64,000 nt of DNA from Anastrepha obliqua. Its lineage: Eukaryota; Arthropoda; Insecta; Diptera; Tephritidae. Under the pieces are notes generated by a model. The model was not told the origin of the DNA. It saw only the letters and a list, made by a program, of their open reading frames with translations, and ran no database searches. Numbering within the stretch: the first letter of the stretch is position 1; each line of letters begins with the position of its first letter. The position numbers and the translations under genes were made by a program. Positions 1-9,926 of this stretch are shown piece by piece. The DNA is taken from the NCBI RefSeq assembly GCF_027943255.1, contig NC_072897.1, positions 20,212,044 through 20,276,043 of the forward strand. Reading direction: 5' to 3'.

Positions 1-168
1 ACCAACTACGAAATACCTTGGAATACATTTGGACTCGAAACTAAATTGGAATCACCACATAAAGCAAAAGGTCAAACAAATAAAAGAAAAGCTTCGACAA
101 CTTCATTGGTTAGTCAGCACAAAATCCAGACTTACTATACAGAACAAGCTATTATTGTACAAAGCCAT
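1..168 (+). pseudogene. Jockey-type LINE reverse transcriptase fragment, left part of a split copy
   Basis: The + strand encodes a short stretch typical of the region just after the RT palm of Jockey-clade LINEs: a KYLGIHLDSKLNW motif followed by a basic helix and a KLLLYKA motif. The fragment enters from outside the window and stops abruptly at a 12-bp sequence that recurs at 5596. There the same protein resumes with the YKAMIKPI segment. It is therefore the left half of one Jockey copy split by the LOA element. Family assignment rests on motif recognition; the split is read directly from the sequence. Confidence 0.8.
157..168. repeat. Target-site duplication, left copy
   Basis: The 12-mer GTACAAAGCCAT here is repeated exactly at 5596-5607. 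The two copies bracket the LOA element and lie within continuous Jockey coding sequence, as expected for a LINE target-site duplication. Confidence 0.88.
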
Positions 169-242
169 TATTATTATTATTAGAAGGCCATTACGCACTG
201 CGACCAGAGCTGATCTATTGTGAAAGGCCTATTTTTGTAACC

Positions 243-3200
243 CTAGAGTTTTAGGCTTTTTAGAAATTTTAGCACAGTTTTGGGTTTGTTGTTCCAAAGA
301 TTGCATGGAGATACTACGATACCACCAAGGTGGTGAAGTCTTTGTCTGCCCAACGCAGGACACTCACAAAGCACATGTTCTGAGCTTTCTATGTCCATTT
401 CGCAAAAGCGGCAGACATTGGTCTCGGATAGACCAATATTGTTTAGGTGGTACCTCAGGCTGCAGTGACCTGTAAGGTATCCAGTTAAAAGACGCAGATC
501 TACTCTGTTTAGTGAGAGAAGTTTGTCAGATATTCCTTTGTTGGGATTTAGGAATAGTTTGGCTTGACGCTGACCGGCACAGTTTAGCCAGTGTGCGGCA
601 AGTTTTCTTTCCTCCCATTTCCTAAGGAATTCATTAATGTGGCCTTTTGTCAGTCCACAGAAAGGCTCAGGACCAGTAAGTTGCATATTTGCTCCTTGTT
701 TTGCAAGGTCGTCAGCCATTTCATTTCCCTCATGTCCTTCATGTCCCGGAATCCAACATAGTGTAACTGTGTTGAGGTTTCCTAACGTGTTTAAGAGGTT
801 TAGGCAATCGTTTACCAATTTAGAGGTGATGGTTGTAGATAGAAGGGCTTTTAAAGCCGCTTGGCTATCCGAAAGTATGTAGATGTGAGTACCTCTCATT
901 TCCCTTCTAAGGCATTCTCTCACACATATTTCAATGGCATGTATTTCTGCCTGGAATATTGTTGGGAAGGATCCCATCGGAATCGATTTGAATTTGGGCC
1001 CATTGATTCCTGCCCCTGTTCTACCATTTTCCAATTTGGACCCATCAGTAAACCATAGCTGGGAGCCAGGTTTGAAGGTGATAGAGTTAGTTCTCCAGTC
1101 TGTTCGTTCATTGATTATAACTTGGAAGTTCCTGAAGAGTATTGGTTTGGGTGATAGTATATCATCCCTATGAAGAATGGGACTATGTAGGAAGTCTTCT
1201 AAGATCTTTAAATGTCCTTTCATATCCCCACTTTTGAGTTCAGATATACCTTTTAGTCTTAAGGCACTCGATCGAGCTTCCCTTTCAATTAGAATTAGAA
1301 GCGGTGGTATGTTCAGGAGCACCCCTAATGCATCCGTGGGGCACGTTTTCATAGCCCCTGTAATACCAACACATACCAGGCGATGCAGTTTGCTAAATTC
1401 GTTTGCCGCCTTTCTTTGCTTGACCTTGGGCCACCATGCTAAGGATGCATAAGTGACTATGGGTTTTACAACTGTGGTGAATGTCCAGAAGGTCATTCTA
1501 GGGCTTAGTCCCCATGTCTTACCAAAAAGCCTTGTACAGGCAAAGAATGCCCTTGTGGCTTTTGAAGTAACTCTCTCAATATGGGAGTTCCACGTAAGCG
1601 TTTTGTCAAGACTAACGCCAAGATAGTTCGCTTCTGTCGAGAGTTCAAGTGTTGTTCTATTAAGGATCGGACATTTGAGATTTATGTTCCTTCTCCTAGT
1701 AAACGGTACAAGTGTTGTTTTGGATGGGTTGATGGAGAGCCCTTTTTCCGTGCACCATTTGTTTATTATTGTAAGGGCTTGCTGCATGCGATCCGAAATG
1801 GTTTCCTCATGCCACCCTAATACATAAACTACTAGGTCATCAGCGTAACCCTGAGTGTGAAATCCTAGGTTATTCAGTTTGTGGAGAAGTTCATCTATAA
1901 CTAGAGTCCACAGAAGAGGGGAGAGTACGCCACCTTGGGGGCAACCTCTTGTGGCTTTGATAGATTTGATTGTTCCTCCTAGTTCGGTGCTGATCGTCCT
2001 AGATTTCAGCATGAATATTATCCATCTAGTGATGGGTTCAGGTACCTCCTTTAGATATAGGGCATTATAGATTGCCTCATAGGAGGTGTTATCAAAAGCT
2101 CCTGATATGTCAATAAATGCACATAGAGCTATCTGTTTGGACTCAATAGCCTTTTCAATAACTGTTACCAGGCTGTGTATTGCAGTCTCAGTGGATTTTC
2201 CCTGTTGATAGGCAAATTGAAGTCGATGCAGTGGGAATTTAGCTAGATTGTATTCCCTAATATACTGATCAACTATCTTTTCCATTGTTTTAAGGAAAAA
2301 TGAGCTGAGACTAATTGGTCTGTATGATTTAGGCAATTGTTCGGGTTTTTTCCCTACCTTTGGAATAAATACAACCTTAACCTCAGCCCATTTTGTAGGC
2401 AAATGTCCTAGCAGTAAGCTTGCTTTGTATAGTCTGGTCAAATTAGGGATAATATGGTGTGCACCCTGCTGTAAAAGACAGGGGAATATCCCATCAGGAC
2501 CAGGAGATTTGTATGGGCTGAATGTTGATATCGCCCATTGTACCCGCTTTTCATGGAATAGCTTGTTTGCTAGTTTTAAGTTCTCAGCACCCGCAGATGT
2601 AGTAGTTTCCGCCGGTACAGAGATCTCGTCTAGCACAAGTGATCCAGGGAAGTGAGTGTCCAGCAGAAGTTGACTGGTTTCCTCTGGATTCCTTGTGTAG
2701 CTTCCGTCTGGCTTTTTCAGGGTACTAATGCCGTTTGAGTGATCTTTTAGTAGGGCTTTTTGGATACGAATAGCATCCGGAAGACTACAGATCTTTTCAC
2801 AGTGATTCCTCCAAGTAGCCCTTTTAGATTTCCTCAATTCTTTGCTGTAGTTGGTTAGGGCTGTTGAGTAGGAGGACCAGTCCCCCATTGCTTTAGCTCT
2901 ATTCCATAGGGTTCTTGTTTCTTTACGCAGGTTGGAAAGTGTACTATTCCACCAAGGAACATTCCTTTGTGGCTTTTTCACTTTTACTGGGCAACTTTCG
3001 TGAAACGCAGATATTATGTTTGAATGTAGTTCGTTCGATTCGAACTCAAGCTCAGATATAAGCTGAATGTGACGCTTAGAGCAGTTAACACTTTGTTCTG
3101 AATAGAAGTGAAAGAGGTCCCAGTTAGTTTTTCTGGGGTTTCTGTAAATTGTCATTTGTGGTTTGGTTGCACCTATATCGAATCTAATATGTCTGTGATC

Positions 3201-3878
3201 CGACATAGATGTTTCCTCTGATACATGCCAATTTGAGACTTCGGACAAAACATTATGGCTAGAGAGAGTGATGTCAAGGACTTCACCTCTGATTGCATTA
3301 ACGAATGTAGGTTCGTTGCCTCGGTTTAGGATAGATATATTATACCTAAGTAGAAATTCAATAAGGTACTCACCTCTTGGATTGATGTCTGTGCTTCCCC
3401 ACGCTGTGTGGTGCGCATTTGCGTCACAGCAGAGGATCCACCGGAGACGTTTTTGCTGACAATATTCCACCAGGGCTATAACCTCCCTTGTTGGAGCAGT
3501 GACCTCATCTCCTGGAAGGTAGGCGGAGGCAAGTACTACCTCATGCTCACCTTTGCTCGTTGGCACTTTTACCCAAATCGCCACCAGGTCTTCTGTAATG
3601 AACTGTGATATTGGGATAAAGGTTAGTTGATTATTTATTAACAGCGCCGCTCTGGGTCGGTCTTTGTTGGCAGCATATATCAACTTACCGTTTGCGCTCT
3701 GGAGTCCCTGAATGACTCCTTTACGTACCCATGGTTCTTGAATGAAAGCTACATCCAAGAGTTCTTGGTTAAATCTCCTCGTAAGCACGTCCGAGGCTGC
3801 TTTTGCGTGATGGAGATTTATTTGAAGGCATCCGAGTTGCCTTCTGGTGTTGTAGGGTTTACGCTTAGGCCAGGTCAT
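243..3878 (-). CDS. LOA-type ORF2: endonuclease, reverse transcriptase, RNase H
   Basis: This is the 1211-residue polyprotein that nicks target DNA and copies the element RNA in place. An N-terminal apurinic-type endonuclease (about residues 15-235) shows QEPW, DANAHH and SDHRHI motifs. The RT (about 450-750) shows SYRPISLSSF near 518, AFDNTS near 593, QGGVLSPLLW near 648 and catalytic YADD near 678. An RNase H domain follows (about 940-1065; FTDGSK, SDSQAAL, WIPGHEG). A C-x2-C...H...C cluster near 1156 is the usual C-terminal finger. The ATG overlaps the ORF1 stop as ATGA, suggesting coupled translation. No in-frame stop or missing catalytic residue was seen. Confidence 0.92.
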   Translation of the reverse strand: MTWPKRKPYNTRRQLGCLQINLHHAKAASDVLTRRFNQELLDVAFIQEPWVRKGVIQGLQSANGKLIYAANKDRPRAALLINNQLTFIPISQFITEDLVAIWVKVPTSKGEHEVVLASAYLPGDEVTAPTREVIALVEYCQQKRLRWILCCDANAHHTAWGSTDINPRGEYLIEFLLRYNISILNRGNEPTFVNAIRGEVLDITLSSHNVLSEVSNWHVSEETSMSDHRHIRFDIGATKPQMTIYRNPRKTNWDLFHFYSEQSVNCSKRHIQLISELEFESNELHSNIISAFHESCPVKVKKPQRNVPWWNSTLSNLRKETRTLWNRAKAMGDWSSYSTALTNYSKELRKSKRATWRNHCEKICSLPDAIRIQKALLKDHSNGISTLKKPDGSYTRNPEETSQLLLDTHFPGSLVLDEISVPAETTTSAGAENLKLANKLFHEKRVQWAISTFSPYKSPGPDGIFPCLLQQGAHHIIPNLTRLYKASLLLGHLPTKWAEVKVVFIPKVGKKPEQLPKSYRPISLSSFFLKTMEKIVDQYIREYNLAKFPLHRLQFAYQQGKSTETAIHSLVTVIEKAIESKQIALCAFIDISGAFDNTSYEAIYNALYLKEVPEPITRWIIFMLKSRTISTELGGTIKSIKATRGCPQGGVLSPLLWTLVIDELLHKLNNLGFHTQGYADDLVVYVLGWHEETISDRMQQALTIINKWCTEKGLSINPSKTTLVPFTRRRNINLKCPILNRTTLELSTEANYLGVSLDKTLTWNSHIERVTSKATRAFFACTRLFGKTWGLSPRMTFWTFTTVVKPIVTYASLAWWPKVKQRKAANEFSKLHRLVCVGITGAMKTCPTDALGVLLNIPPLLILIEREARSSALRLKGISELKSGDMKGHLKILEDFLHSPILHRDDILSPKPILFRNFQVIINERTDWRTNSITFKPGSQLWFTDGSKLENGRTGAGINGPKFKSIPMGSFPTIFQAEIHAIEICVRECLRREMRGTHIYILSDSQAALKALLSTTITSKLVNDCLNLLNTLGNLNTVTLCWIPGHEGHEGNEMADDLAKQGANMQLTGPEPFCGLTKGHINEFLRKWEERKLAAHWLNCAGQRQAKLFLNPNKGISDKLLSLNRVDLRLLTGYLTGHCSLRYHLNNIGLSETNVCRFCEMDIESSEHVLCECPALGRQRLHHLGGIVVSPCNLWNNKPKTVLKFLKSLKL

Positions 3879-5293
3879 CTAGTGATCCTTCGTTTGGCAA
3901 TGGCTGCCTTTTTTTTGCCTCGGTTGCTTTTCAGCAGGACTGCTTCCTCGGCGGACATCTGATCCCCCCTTCGATCCTTTTTGTGGCTGTGGGCTTTTTT
4001 GTCAGCCTGCAACGGGGGTCGCATGCGGATACCCTCGGCCACGTTATGGCGCCATGTGCCGGATGTTGTTGGCTTTTCTGGCTCGTGTCTGGAGCAGCTG
4101 GCCTTATCGTCCTGGGCTATTGAAGCCGTTGGAGTCAAAGTTCCCGCTTCCTCAGAGCTTTGTTTCGCCGAGGGGTCAGGGTCCTGTTCGGTAACCTTAG
4201 GCGGATCAATCGGGCCTTTAGATTTTGGCCGAAGTTGGGTTTTACCGAACCGAACATCAATAGCGATGGTAATTTCTACCACCGTACCCTTGCGCACTCT
4301 GTTGAGCACCCGCCAGTCATTGGTGTTGAGGCCCTCGTTTTGGCCGTCAAGGAGGCTAATAATATCCTCAGTTGAGGTGCTGTCCAATTCTGGAAAGTGA
4401 CCAACGAAGATTTGTGGGCGCGGTATGTCCGACTCCTGCACAATCTTCAGCTGTGCATCTTTCCACGGCTTCAGCTTAGGAACTACTTCCTTTAGCCAAT
4501 TAGCCGTGTCATCGCAGCCGCATGATATAACTATATATCCTGGGCGAAAGGTGCAGCTATTAAATTTGGGCTTTGCAGCGCCAGTCTGCTTTTTCCTTAT
4601 CGCCTCCAGGATAGCATGTTGTATGGCCGTTAGTCTTTCCGTCGACCATATTGTAGTGGGATAGTAGGGAGGAATTATTCCCAACTTCGTGCTACACGCC
4701 GCGTCTTTGTAAGACATTTTTGTTGAGTCTACCTTGACTTCTGGATTAGGCACTGCTGCCTTTGGTCCTTCCGTTTCGGTAGTCTCTCCTGCCTTTTTTC
4801 CAACGCTGGAGCTCCCTTGTAAATTGGCACGTTTAGGGGAGCTTTGCTTTGGCGTGGTGCTGCTGGAGCGTTGTCGCTTCAGATCAGCTGGTTTTTGAGC
4901 CAACTCTCTTGCCTCGTCAATGCTGTGACCTTTTTTCAGGAAGTACTTTAGGCGCTTTCTGGCGGCACCGCAAAGCCGCACCTTGTCTTCGTCCTTTCTT
5001 CCTGAGTCACGAGTGGGAGAAGATAATAGTTTCTCCTCTTCCTCTGGTGATATGATAGAAGTTTTGCCATCTGGCCCCAGGGCCATGTCGTCAACTTCCA
5101 TATCGGTGCTTTCGCTGACAGTTGGAGGGCATTGTTTGCCCTTAGCTGCCTGCGATGTTGTTGGTAATTCGGCACTGTTTGCCGAAAGGTCGTTATCGAC
5201 CTGGTTTATATTAGGCACTTCTGCCTTTTTTAATAAGTTGTTTAACTCTGCCATGTGGTCCCACGAGTGAAGGGGAAGGGAAGGTCGAGCCAC
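3875..5293 (-). CDS. LOA-type ORF1, Gag-like RNA-binding protein
   Basis: The 472-residue first ORF of the LOA element. The N-terminal third is acidic and serine-rich. The middle is basic and proline-rich (about 130-170). The C-terminal half holds a globular segment (about 225-355, with YIVISCGCDD and PRPQIFVGHF) that resembles the DUF4780-type domain of dipteran LINE ORF1 products. The tail is strongly basic (KKAHSHKKDRRGD, NRGKKKAAIAKRR). I see no CCHC zinc knuckles, unlike Jockey or R1 ORF1. The inferred role is packaging element RNA and chaperoning integration. The stop overlaps the ORF2 start by 4 nt. A downstream Met at residue 14 is an alternative start. Confidence 0.85.
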   Translation of the reverse strand: MARPSLPLHSWDHMAELNNLLKKAEVPNINQVDNDLSANSAELPTTSQAAKGKQCPPTVSESTDMEVDDMALGPDGKTSIISPEEEEKLLSSPTRDSGRKDEDKVRLCGAARKRLKYFLKKGHSIDEARELAQKPADLKRQRSSSTTPKQSSPKRANLQGSSSVGKKAGETTETEGPKAAVPNPEVKVDSTKMSYKDAACSTKLGIIPPYYPTTIWSTERLTAIQHAILEAIRKKQTGAAKPKFNSCTFRPGYIVISCGCDDTANWLKEVVPKLKPWKDAQLKIVQESDIPRPQIFVGHFPELDSTSTEDIISLLDGQNEGLNTNDWRVLNRVRKGTVVEITIAIDVRFGKTQLRPKSKGPIDPPKVTEQDPDPSAKQSSEEAGTLTPTASIAQDDKASCSRHEPEKPTTSGTWRHNVAEGIRMRPPLQADKKAHSHKKDRRGDQMSAEEAVLLKSNRGKKKAAIAKRRITR

Positions 5294-5595
5294 GACAGTG
5301 CCCCGGTGTCGCGGTAAGGCTAATTACAACCAGAGGGCGCCCGATATCTGGAGGTCACCGTTATAAGACACACTTACGTAGTGCCATTCATCCTATAGGC
5401 ACGGTTCGAATTACACCTAGGATTACGGGTTTTTTTCGAGTTATGCCTCTCTAGATCCGCCATTTTTGGTTAAAAGCAGGGGCACCTCGTGCAGGAGTGG
5501 CATTCTGCCACAATGGTCGGTCTTTAGGCTACTGGCACAACTGCCATACGCCTCTGTGTGCATTCCCCCAAGAAGCAACGTACACTTCACCCCCC

Positions 5596-5607
5596 GTACA
5601 AAGCCAT
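5596..5607. repeat. Target-site duplication, right copy
   Basis: GTACAAAGCCAT again, exactly matching 157-168. The Jockey reading frame resumes across it. Confidence 0.88.
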
Positions 5608-6157
5608 GATTAAACCAATCTAGCTATATGGACTACAGGTATGGGGAACGGCTAAAAAGTCTCACCTAGTAAAAATTCAACGACAGCAATCGAAGATTCT
5701 TCGAATTTTGACCATGTCTGACAGGTACACGAAAAATGATGACATCCACAGGACTTTTAATATAGCAACAGTAGACGAAGAGACCAAAAAAATAGCAAGA
5801 AGCCACTTTGAAAAAATACAGGGACACAATAATGCAGAAATCAACAAACTTCTGGAAAGGGAAAAAAACACTGAAAGACGCTTAAAGAGAACTCGACCAA
5901 GCGACTTAATGAATGCTAGAAAATAATAAATGTGCAAAGGGGTTAAATTGCTGTTAAATTGTTGTAAAATTGTAATTATGTAATTGTATATTTAATTGTA
6001 TATAGTATTACTTCGTTTATTTTAATTTTTATCGCTTTGGCACTGGTCATTAAGCGATGTATGTAAATCCTGGCCAAATTGTTAAACAACGTACTTAATG
6101 TCAATGGACAGATGTATAAAATAAAGGGGATAAAAAAAAAAAAAAAAAAAAAAAAAA
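5596..6157 (+). pseudogene. Jockey-type LINE, ORF2 C-terminus, 3' UTR and poly(A)
   Basis: This continues the fragment at 1-168. It encodes YKAMIKPI, an in-frame TAG where Trp is expected (PI*LYG), QVWGTAK, and a charged C-terminal tail ending at 5926. The 3' UTR has AATAAA near 6119 and a roughly 27-nt A run ending at 6157, which marks the end of the LINE. The Trp-to-stop change and loss of the upstream region show it is dead. It is older than the LOA element that split it. Confidence 0.82.
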
Positions 6158-6455
6158 TTTAGCTGAACGAATATATTGATTTTGTAAGGAAACCCTGTCG
6201 AATTAAATTATTGAAACACTAGTTTTTTTAATTTCTATTTTTTATTTTTACCAACAAGTAAGTTAACTACTCATATATAGTATATATATTACAATACTAT
6301 AAATAATAGGTATTTATTGTACATTTCCGGAAATGAAAAAATATTGATATTGACATCGATTAAGTCATTGCGATTTACCTGATTTTTAAAACACTAATCT
6401 CAACCCATCGTGATTAAGTGAAAATTGTAGTGGTTTAAAAATCTAGGCTCAGGTG
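6158..6455. other. AT-rich stretch with no recognised feature
   Basis: AT-rich, no coding signal, and no repeat shared with the rest of the window that I could see. It separates the Jockey poly(A) from the P-like gene. Confidence 0.5.
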
Positions 6456-7118
6456 CTACCTGAAAAAGAAGATACAAGGAAAACCTGAAAGATAGAGACA
6501 AATCTGAAAGATGGAGAAAACCCTGAAAAATAAAATGTTACTCATCACAATTTGATGCAACTCTGTACCATTAAAACCGTTTTTGGAAATATAGTAGGAA
6601 AATACATACTTCCACTTAGAGCACAACCCTTTAACCATAAAAAAACAACATTTGTTCCCTATTCTGCTTTGACGTTGCCCTTTCCCATGGTCCACAAACC
6701 CATCAATTATATCCCTACTTTTATTATAAGTAAGATCCGGCTTGATGCTAATTTCATCAAATAATAAAATGCATATGCGTTCTGTGCCGGACATTTTGCT
6801 AGCAATTTTGCTTAAATTGTTAACGACATTGGCATTGAAACCTGGAACAACATACCTGATGGGGCACCAACGCAAAAGAGATGATTTGTGTGGTAAACAA
6901 AAACCTAGATCGTCACGCATAAAAGAATATGCTTTAGTGGACATATAGTTCAAATTTTGTGCCAGTGCCTTTTCGTCCTCATTAGACCAACCTTTTTTGG
7001 TACTGACGATCAGTTTTGCAAAAGTTAAAGCATCGCTGCTACAACTTTTTTCCGCAATTATTGCACGTTTCAACAACTCAGAATATATATTTTTTAGGTC
7101 ATTATTTTCTTTTTCAAG
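6456..7118 (-). pseudogene. P-element/THAP9-like transposase, central exon
   Basis: The minus strand first encodes a short leucine/charged helix (ELEKENNDLKN) and then a segment typical of the P-type transposase core, including LLFDEISIKPDL and DIIDGFVDHG. The Asp of FDE matches the first catalytic Asp of P-type RNase H folds. The exon begins after a TATAG acceptor-like site at about 7119 and is open to about 6548, where a GATGAGTAAC donor-like site follows. Beyond it lie three closely spaced TTTCAG acceptor-like motifs and then no further transposase sequence. Later catalytic residues are missing, so the copy is truncated. A domesticated THAP gene is possible but not shown. Confidence 0.65.
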
Positions 7119-7226
7119 CTCCTATACGTTTATTTAATTTGACCGCGTCGCTCTGATAATAGCGAGCAGACTGAGCAAACCGTTCGCGAGTGGTTGTGGT
7201 TTCTAAGTCCATGCAGATCTAATTAC

Positions 7227-7643
7227 TTAACAAGCCTGCCTGTTTTCCTCTAATATCGAATATTTCTCAAACTCTTCCAGAGTTAAGTCTTCTTCCACTT
7301 GCTTAACTACCCTACTATAAGTTGCAGTGACGAGCGGGCAAGTCCAATTAGAGCGAGCACTAGGCGAGCGGCTTCTATTTACTGGCTCTAAATTGAAGCA
7401 AGGAAAAGCCCCTTTCAAGAGTTTATATTGTGTAACCAATATGGGTTCAAAATGGCGTTGGCAAATAAAAACCCTGCCAGTGCTTGACACTTGCACGTTG
7501 CAAGCCAAGGCCCAATTCTTACGGGTCTCTTCGTTCCTAGGAAACGCAAAAAGTATAGCTTTATCCTTAGGCACGCAGCTCTCGATACAGCAGCTCCTTT
7601 TTTTTCTTTTTTTCGGTCCACTTGTTCGGTGGAACATCATCAT
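7227..7643 (-). CDS. THAP-domain exon of a P-element-like transposase
   Basis: The 138-residue open segment starts with a basic stretch and a THAP zinc finger. Its C2CH ligands are readable as C-x3-C near residues 19-23 and C-x2-H near 61-64, with the downstream LLKGAFPCF matching the AVPTIF-box position. THAP domains bind DNA and are the N-terminal domain of P-element transposases. A plausible GTTAAGT donor lies just past the last residues (NRQAC), pointing to an intron that joins the exon at 7118-6548. The arrangement THAP, coiled coil, DE-motif core is that of P/THAP9 proteins. The N-terminal Met is the first in frame and may not be the real start. Confidence 0.72.
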   Translation of the reverse strand: MMMFHRTSGPKKRKKRSCCIESCVPKDKAILFAFPRNEETRKNWALACNVQVSSTGRVFICQRHFEPILVTQYKLLKGAFPCFNLEPVNRSRSPSARSNWTCPLVTATYSRVVKQVEEDLTLEEFEKYSILEENRQAC

Positions 7644-7649
7644 AGCCTA

Positions 7650-8282
7650 ATTAAAATTTTTATTTTTATTTTTACAAAATTTAAATTGAGGTATATTCAG
7701 TATAATCATATACATATATAAAACAAGAACCCGCACCCTCCGGGGATTTATAGTTTTCAAGTAATTTATTGTTAAATTGTGTAATTTAGCGAAAGGATAT
7801 TATTGTTTTGAATACAAGTATAAAAACCAGTAAAAATACGTTTGTGACCATATATTTAATGAATTGAAGTGAAATTTAGAACAAAATACATACATATTCG
7901 TATTATATTGTACCAATTTATAAGTGTATTGTATTAAAATGCGTGTAAATATTGAAAGATATAAAAATTGTTCATGAGCCACTCCCTTACATCTCAACCA
8001 AGTTTCATTAAATAAATCATTATACTTGGCTTCAAATTACCCATACGGCATTATCCTACACCCGATCCTTTAAATTCAAAAGTTTTTTATAAATATGTAA
8101 ATAAAAAAATGAGAAAGTGCGCATTCTAAATAAATAAATCCCTTCTCGGCTTTCTATTTCATGCATGCATGCATGGATGTGTATATTAAGCTTTTCAATA
8201 GGCACGAAGTATTAAAAACGACATCCAAACATACGATTATCAGTTTATGTATGTACAGTGAACCAAAAAGAAACTGGTACAC
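7650..8282. other. AT-rich intergenic sequence
   Basis: No coding signal is visible. It contains short simple repeats (ATGCATGCATGCATG near 8160). Nothing else could be supported. Confidence 0.5.
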
Positions 8283-8505
8283 TAATATTTTTTAATATTT
8301 GGCGCAATTTTCATATATGTACATATAGTATGTATACATTTATCCAATCAAAATCAAATCTAATGCAATCATACATTTTTTCCAATATTTGGCGCAATTT
8401 CCATATATGTAAACCTAATATACATATGTCCTTTGCTAATATACATATGTATATAAACATGCATACATAAGATTTCGCGCAATTTTCATAACTTAATTAC
8501 ATACA
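8283..8505. repeat. Degenerate tandem repeat with GCGCAATTTTCATA core
   Basis: A core resembling TTTGGCGCAATTTTCATATA occurs at 8297, 8387 and 8473, spacing 84-90 bp, with intervening ACATATGTA-type microsatellite. A further core lies at 16571, immediately beyond the gypsy-type element. The retroelement therefore inserted inside this array. Confidence 0.6.
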
Positions 8506-8847
8506 AGTTAAAGATTTTCGCGTGGAAATATCTTTTTAAAAAAGATTGCGGTATGACCGCTCTTTATTGAGTTCAACTAAAAACTGAAATTACAAAATTT
8601 CTTAATCTAAAACCTAAACTTAAAATGCACCGAGCTACCTGTAGTGGCGTGCGCAATTTCGAGGAATCGCTGACTTGGGTTGCGCGTGCATTACATCCGG
8701 CCTAATTCAATTGGGGTGTTGCTGCTGTTGGCTTTTCTGCTGACAGTGCGTCTGGAATATTGTGGGAAGCGCTGTGTAAGCGTTGTACGTCCGCTGTACT
8801 CATGTAGCTGATCGGCGTGTGAAAAGTTAACATTTGCCATGTTAACA
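8506..8847 (-). repeat. 3' LTR of the gypsy-type element
   Basis: 342 bp, matching 16168-16509 base for base by eye. On the minus strand it starts TGTTAAC and ends TTTAACT. It contains an initiator-like TTTCAGTTTTTAG followed by an AATAAA polyadenylation signal, the usual order in gypsy LTRs. Confidence 0.92.
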
Positions 8848-8858
8848 CTTCCCCTCTT
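8848..8858 (-). other. Polypurine tract
   Basis: AAGAGGGGAAG on the minus strand directly abuts the 3' LTR. This is the expected plus-strand primer for reverse transcription. Confidence 0.82.
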
Positions 8859-8882
8859 AAAAACGTTCGTCCTCGAGCGTTG

Positions 8883-9926
8883 TTAGAAATAGGGTAAGTT
8901 ATTGAAACTTACATATCTTGATTGATCTTTTGGCAGATCTTTGAGTTGACCCAAGTTGAGGCTTGCTGGAGGCATCTGGTTGCTGTCTAAGCTTTGTGCG
9001 ATGATTATTTTGTTTTGAGTTTTCCTCCAAAATTTGAAAAATATTAGTGCTATGCAAGTAATAGCTGCAATTGATCCAAGTGAAAGTGAGCCAGTTGATA
9101 TCGTTACTGTCTTTAGAAGATTTATTTTTCGGGTATTATTTATATGCAGTTCTTGCAGAGATTTTAGTGAAAGCAATTCAATCCGTTCGTTTTCGATTGG
9201 TGCTGGTTGTAGGACAGCTGGGATAGCTGGAGGAGGAATTGCCTCATAGTTGATGAATATTTGATTATTAACTTTCAATGTTGAGTTATGGAAGTTGATA
9301 ACATGAGTTCCCGTCAAGTTCTGGGTTGTTGCGTCAGCATCTATTTTTCCCATAAAGCCATTAAGTAGTAAAATGCCTGATTTTATTTCTTCAATATGTG
9401 GAATATGGTGCCCGTTGCTTATGGTGCAAGTTGAATTAAAGCTATTAATTATTCTAGGTATACAATTACTATTAGTTATATTAACTATCTGCTTTTGTTT
9501 ACAAATTTCAATTATCTTATAGTTATTACAATGAGTTTTTATTCCGTAAACTTGATTGTTTCCTTTTAATATTTCACTATATTCGACATTAATTATAATG
9601 TTATTTGCCTTTATTACAGGTCTTATAATAATTTTTTGAAAATTTTCTTTAATTGTTAATGGTATTTTCACCATATAAAAAATTGTACAATTTCTGCTAA
9701 TAACATTAACTTCTGATATTTCTAATGCCTGTTCCGCATTTTTAAATGGTATTTCATCATTTTCTAATTTTTCAAGTGCAATTTCAATTTCGTTCTTGTT
9801 TAACAATAATGAGTTTAATATATCTCTCTTTGCCCATTGTACGGCATATTTAATATTTATTAATTCCTCTTTTATTAATCTAATTCTATTTTGTAAATTA
9901 ATAATCATTTCATTTACTATACTCAT
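8883..9926 (-). pseudogene. env: Env, C-terminal part (transmembrane subunit)
   Basis: The 347-residue open segment has an N-terminal helical, heptad-like region, several Cys residues in the middle, N-glycosylation-type NxT/NxS sites, and one hydrophobic transmembrane segment near residues 280-300, followed by a cytoplasmic tail. This layout is that of the transmembrane subunit of errantivirus envelope proteins, which are related to baculovirus F proteins. The ORF start is only the first Met in this frame. The normal N-terminus lies upstream in another frame (9927-10298), so env is broken by a small indel near 9920. Confidence 0.8.

Larger units (their letters stand above)
169..5595 (-). mobile_element. 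Full-length LOA-clade non-LTR retrotransposon
   Basis: A 5.4-kb LINE on the minus strand with a 302-nt 5' leader (5294-5595), ORF1, ORF2, and a short 3' UTR ending in about six AAT/TAA repeats near 169-184. TAA-type tails are known for I/LOA-group LINEs, whereas Jockey LINEs have poly(A). It is bracketed by a 12-bp target duplication and sits inside an older Jockey copy. Both ORFs are open over their whole length. The combination of apurinic endonuclease, RT and RNase H in ORF2 with a CPQGGVLSPLLW motif points to the LOA/Bilbo/Trim group; an I-like relative is the alternative. An intact copy suggests recent insertion. Confidence 0.85.

Noticed and set aside
637..1452. Series of + strand ORFs opposite the LOA ORF2, and similarly at 2425-5270
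   Set aside because: They are antisense shadows of the intact minus-strand ORFs and show no independent domain.
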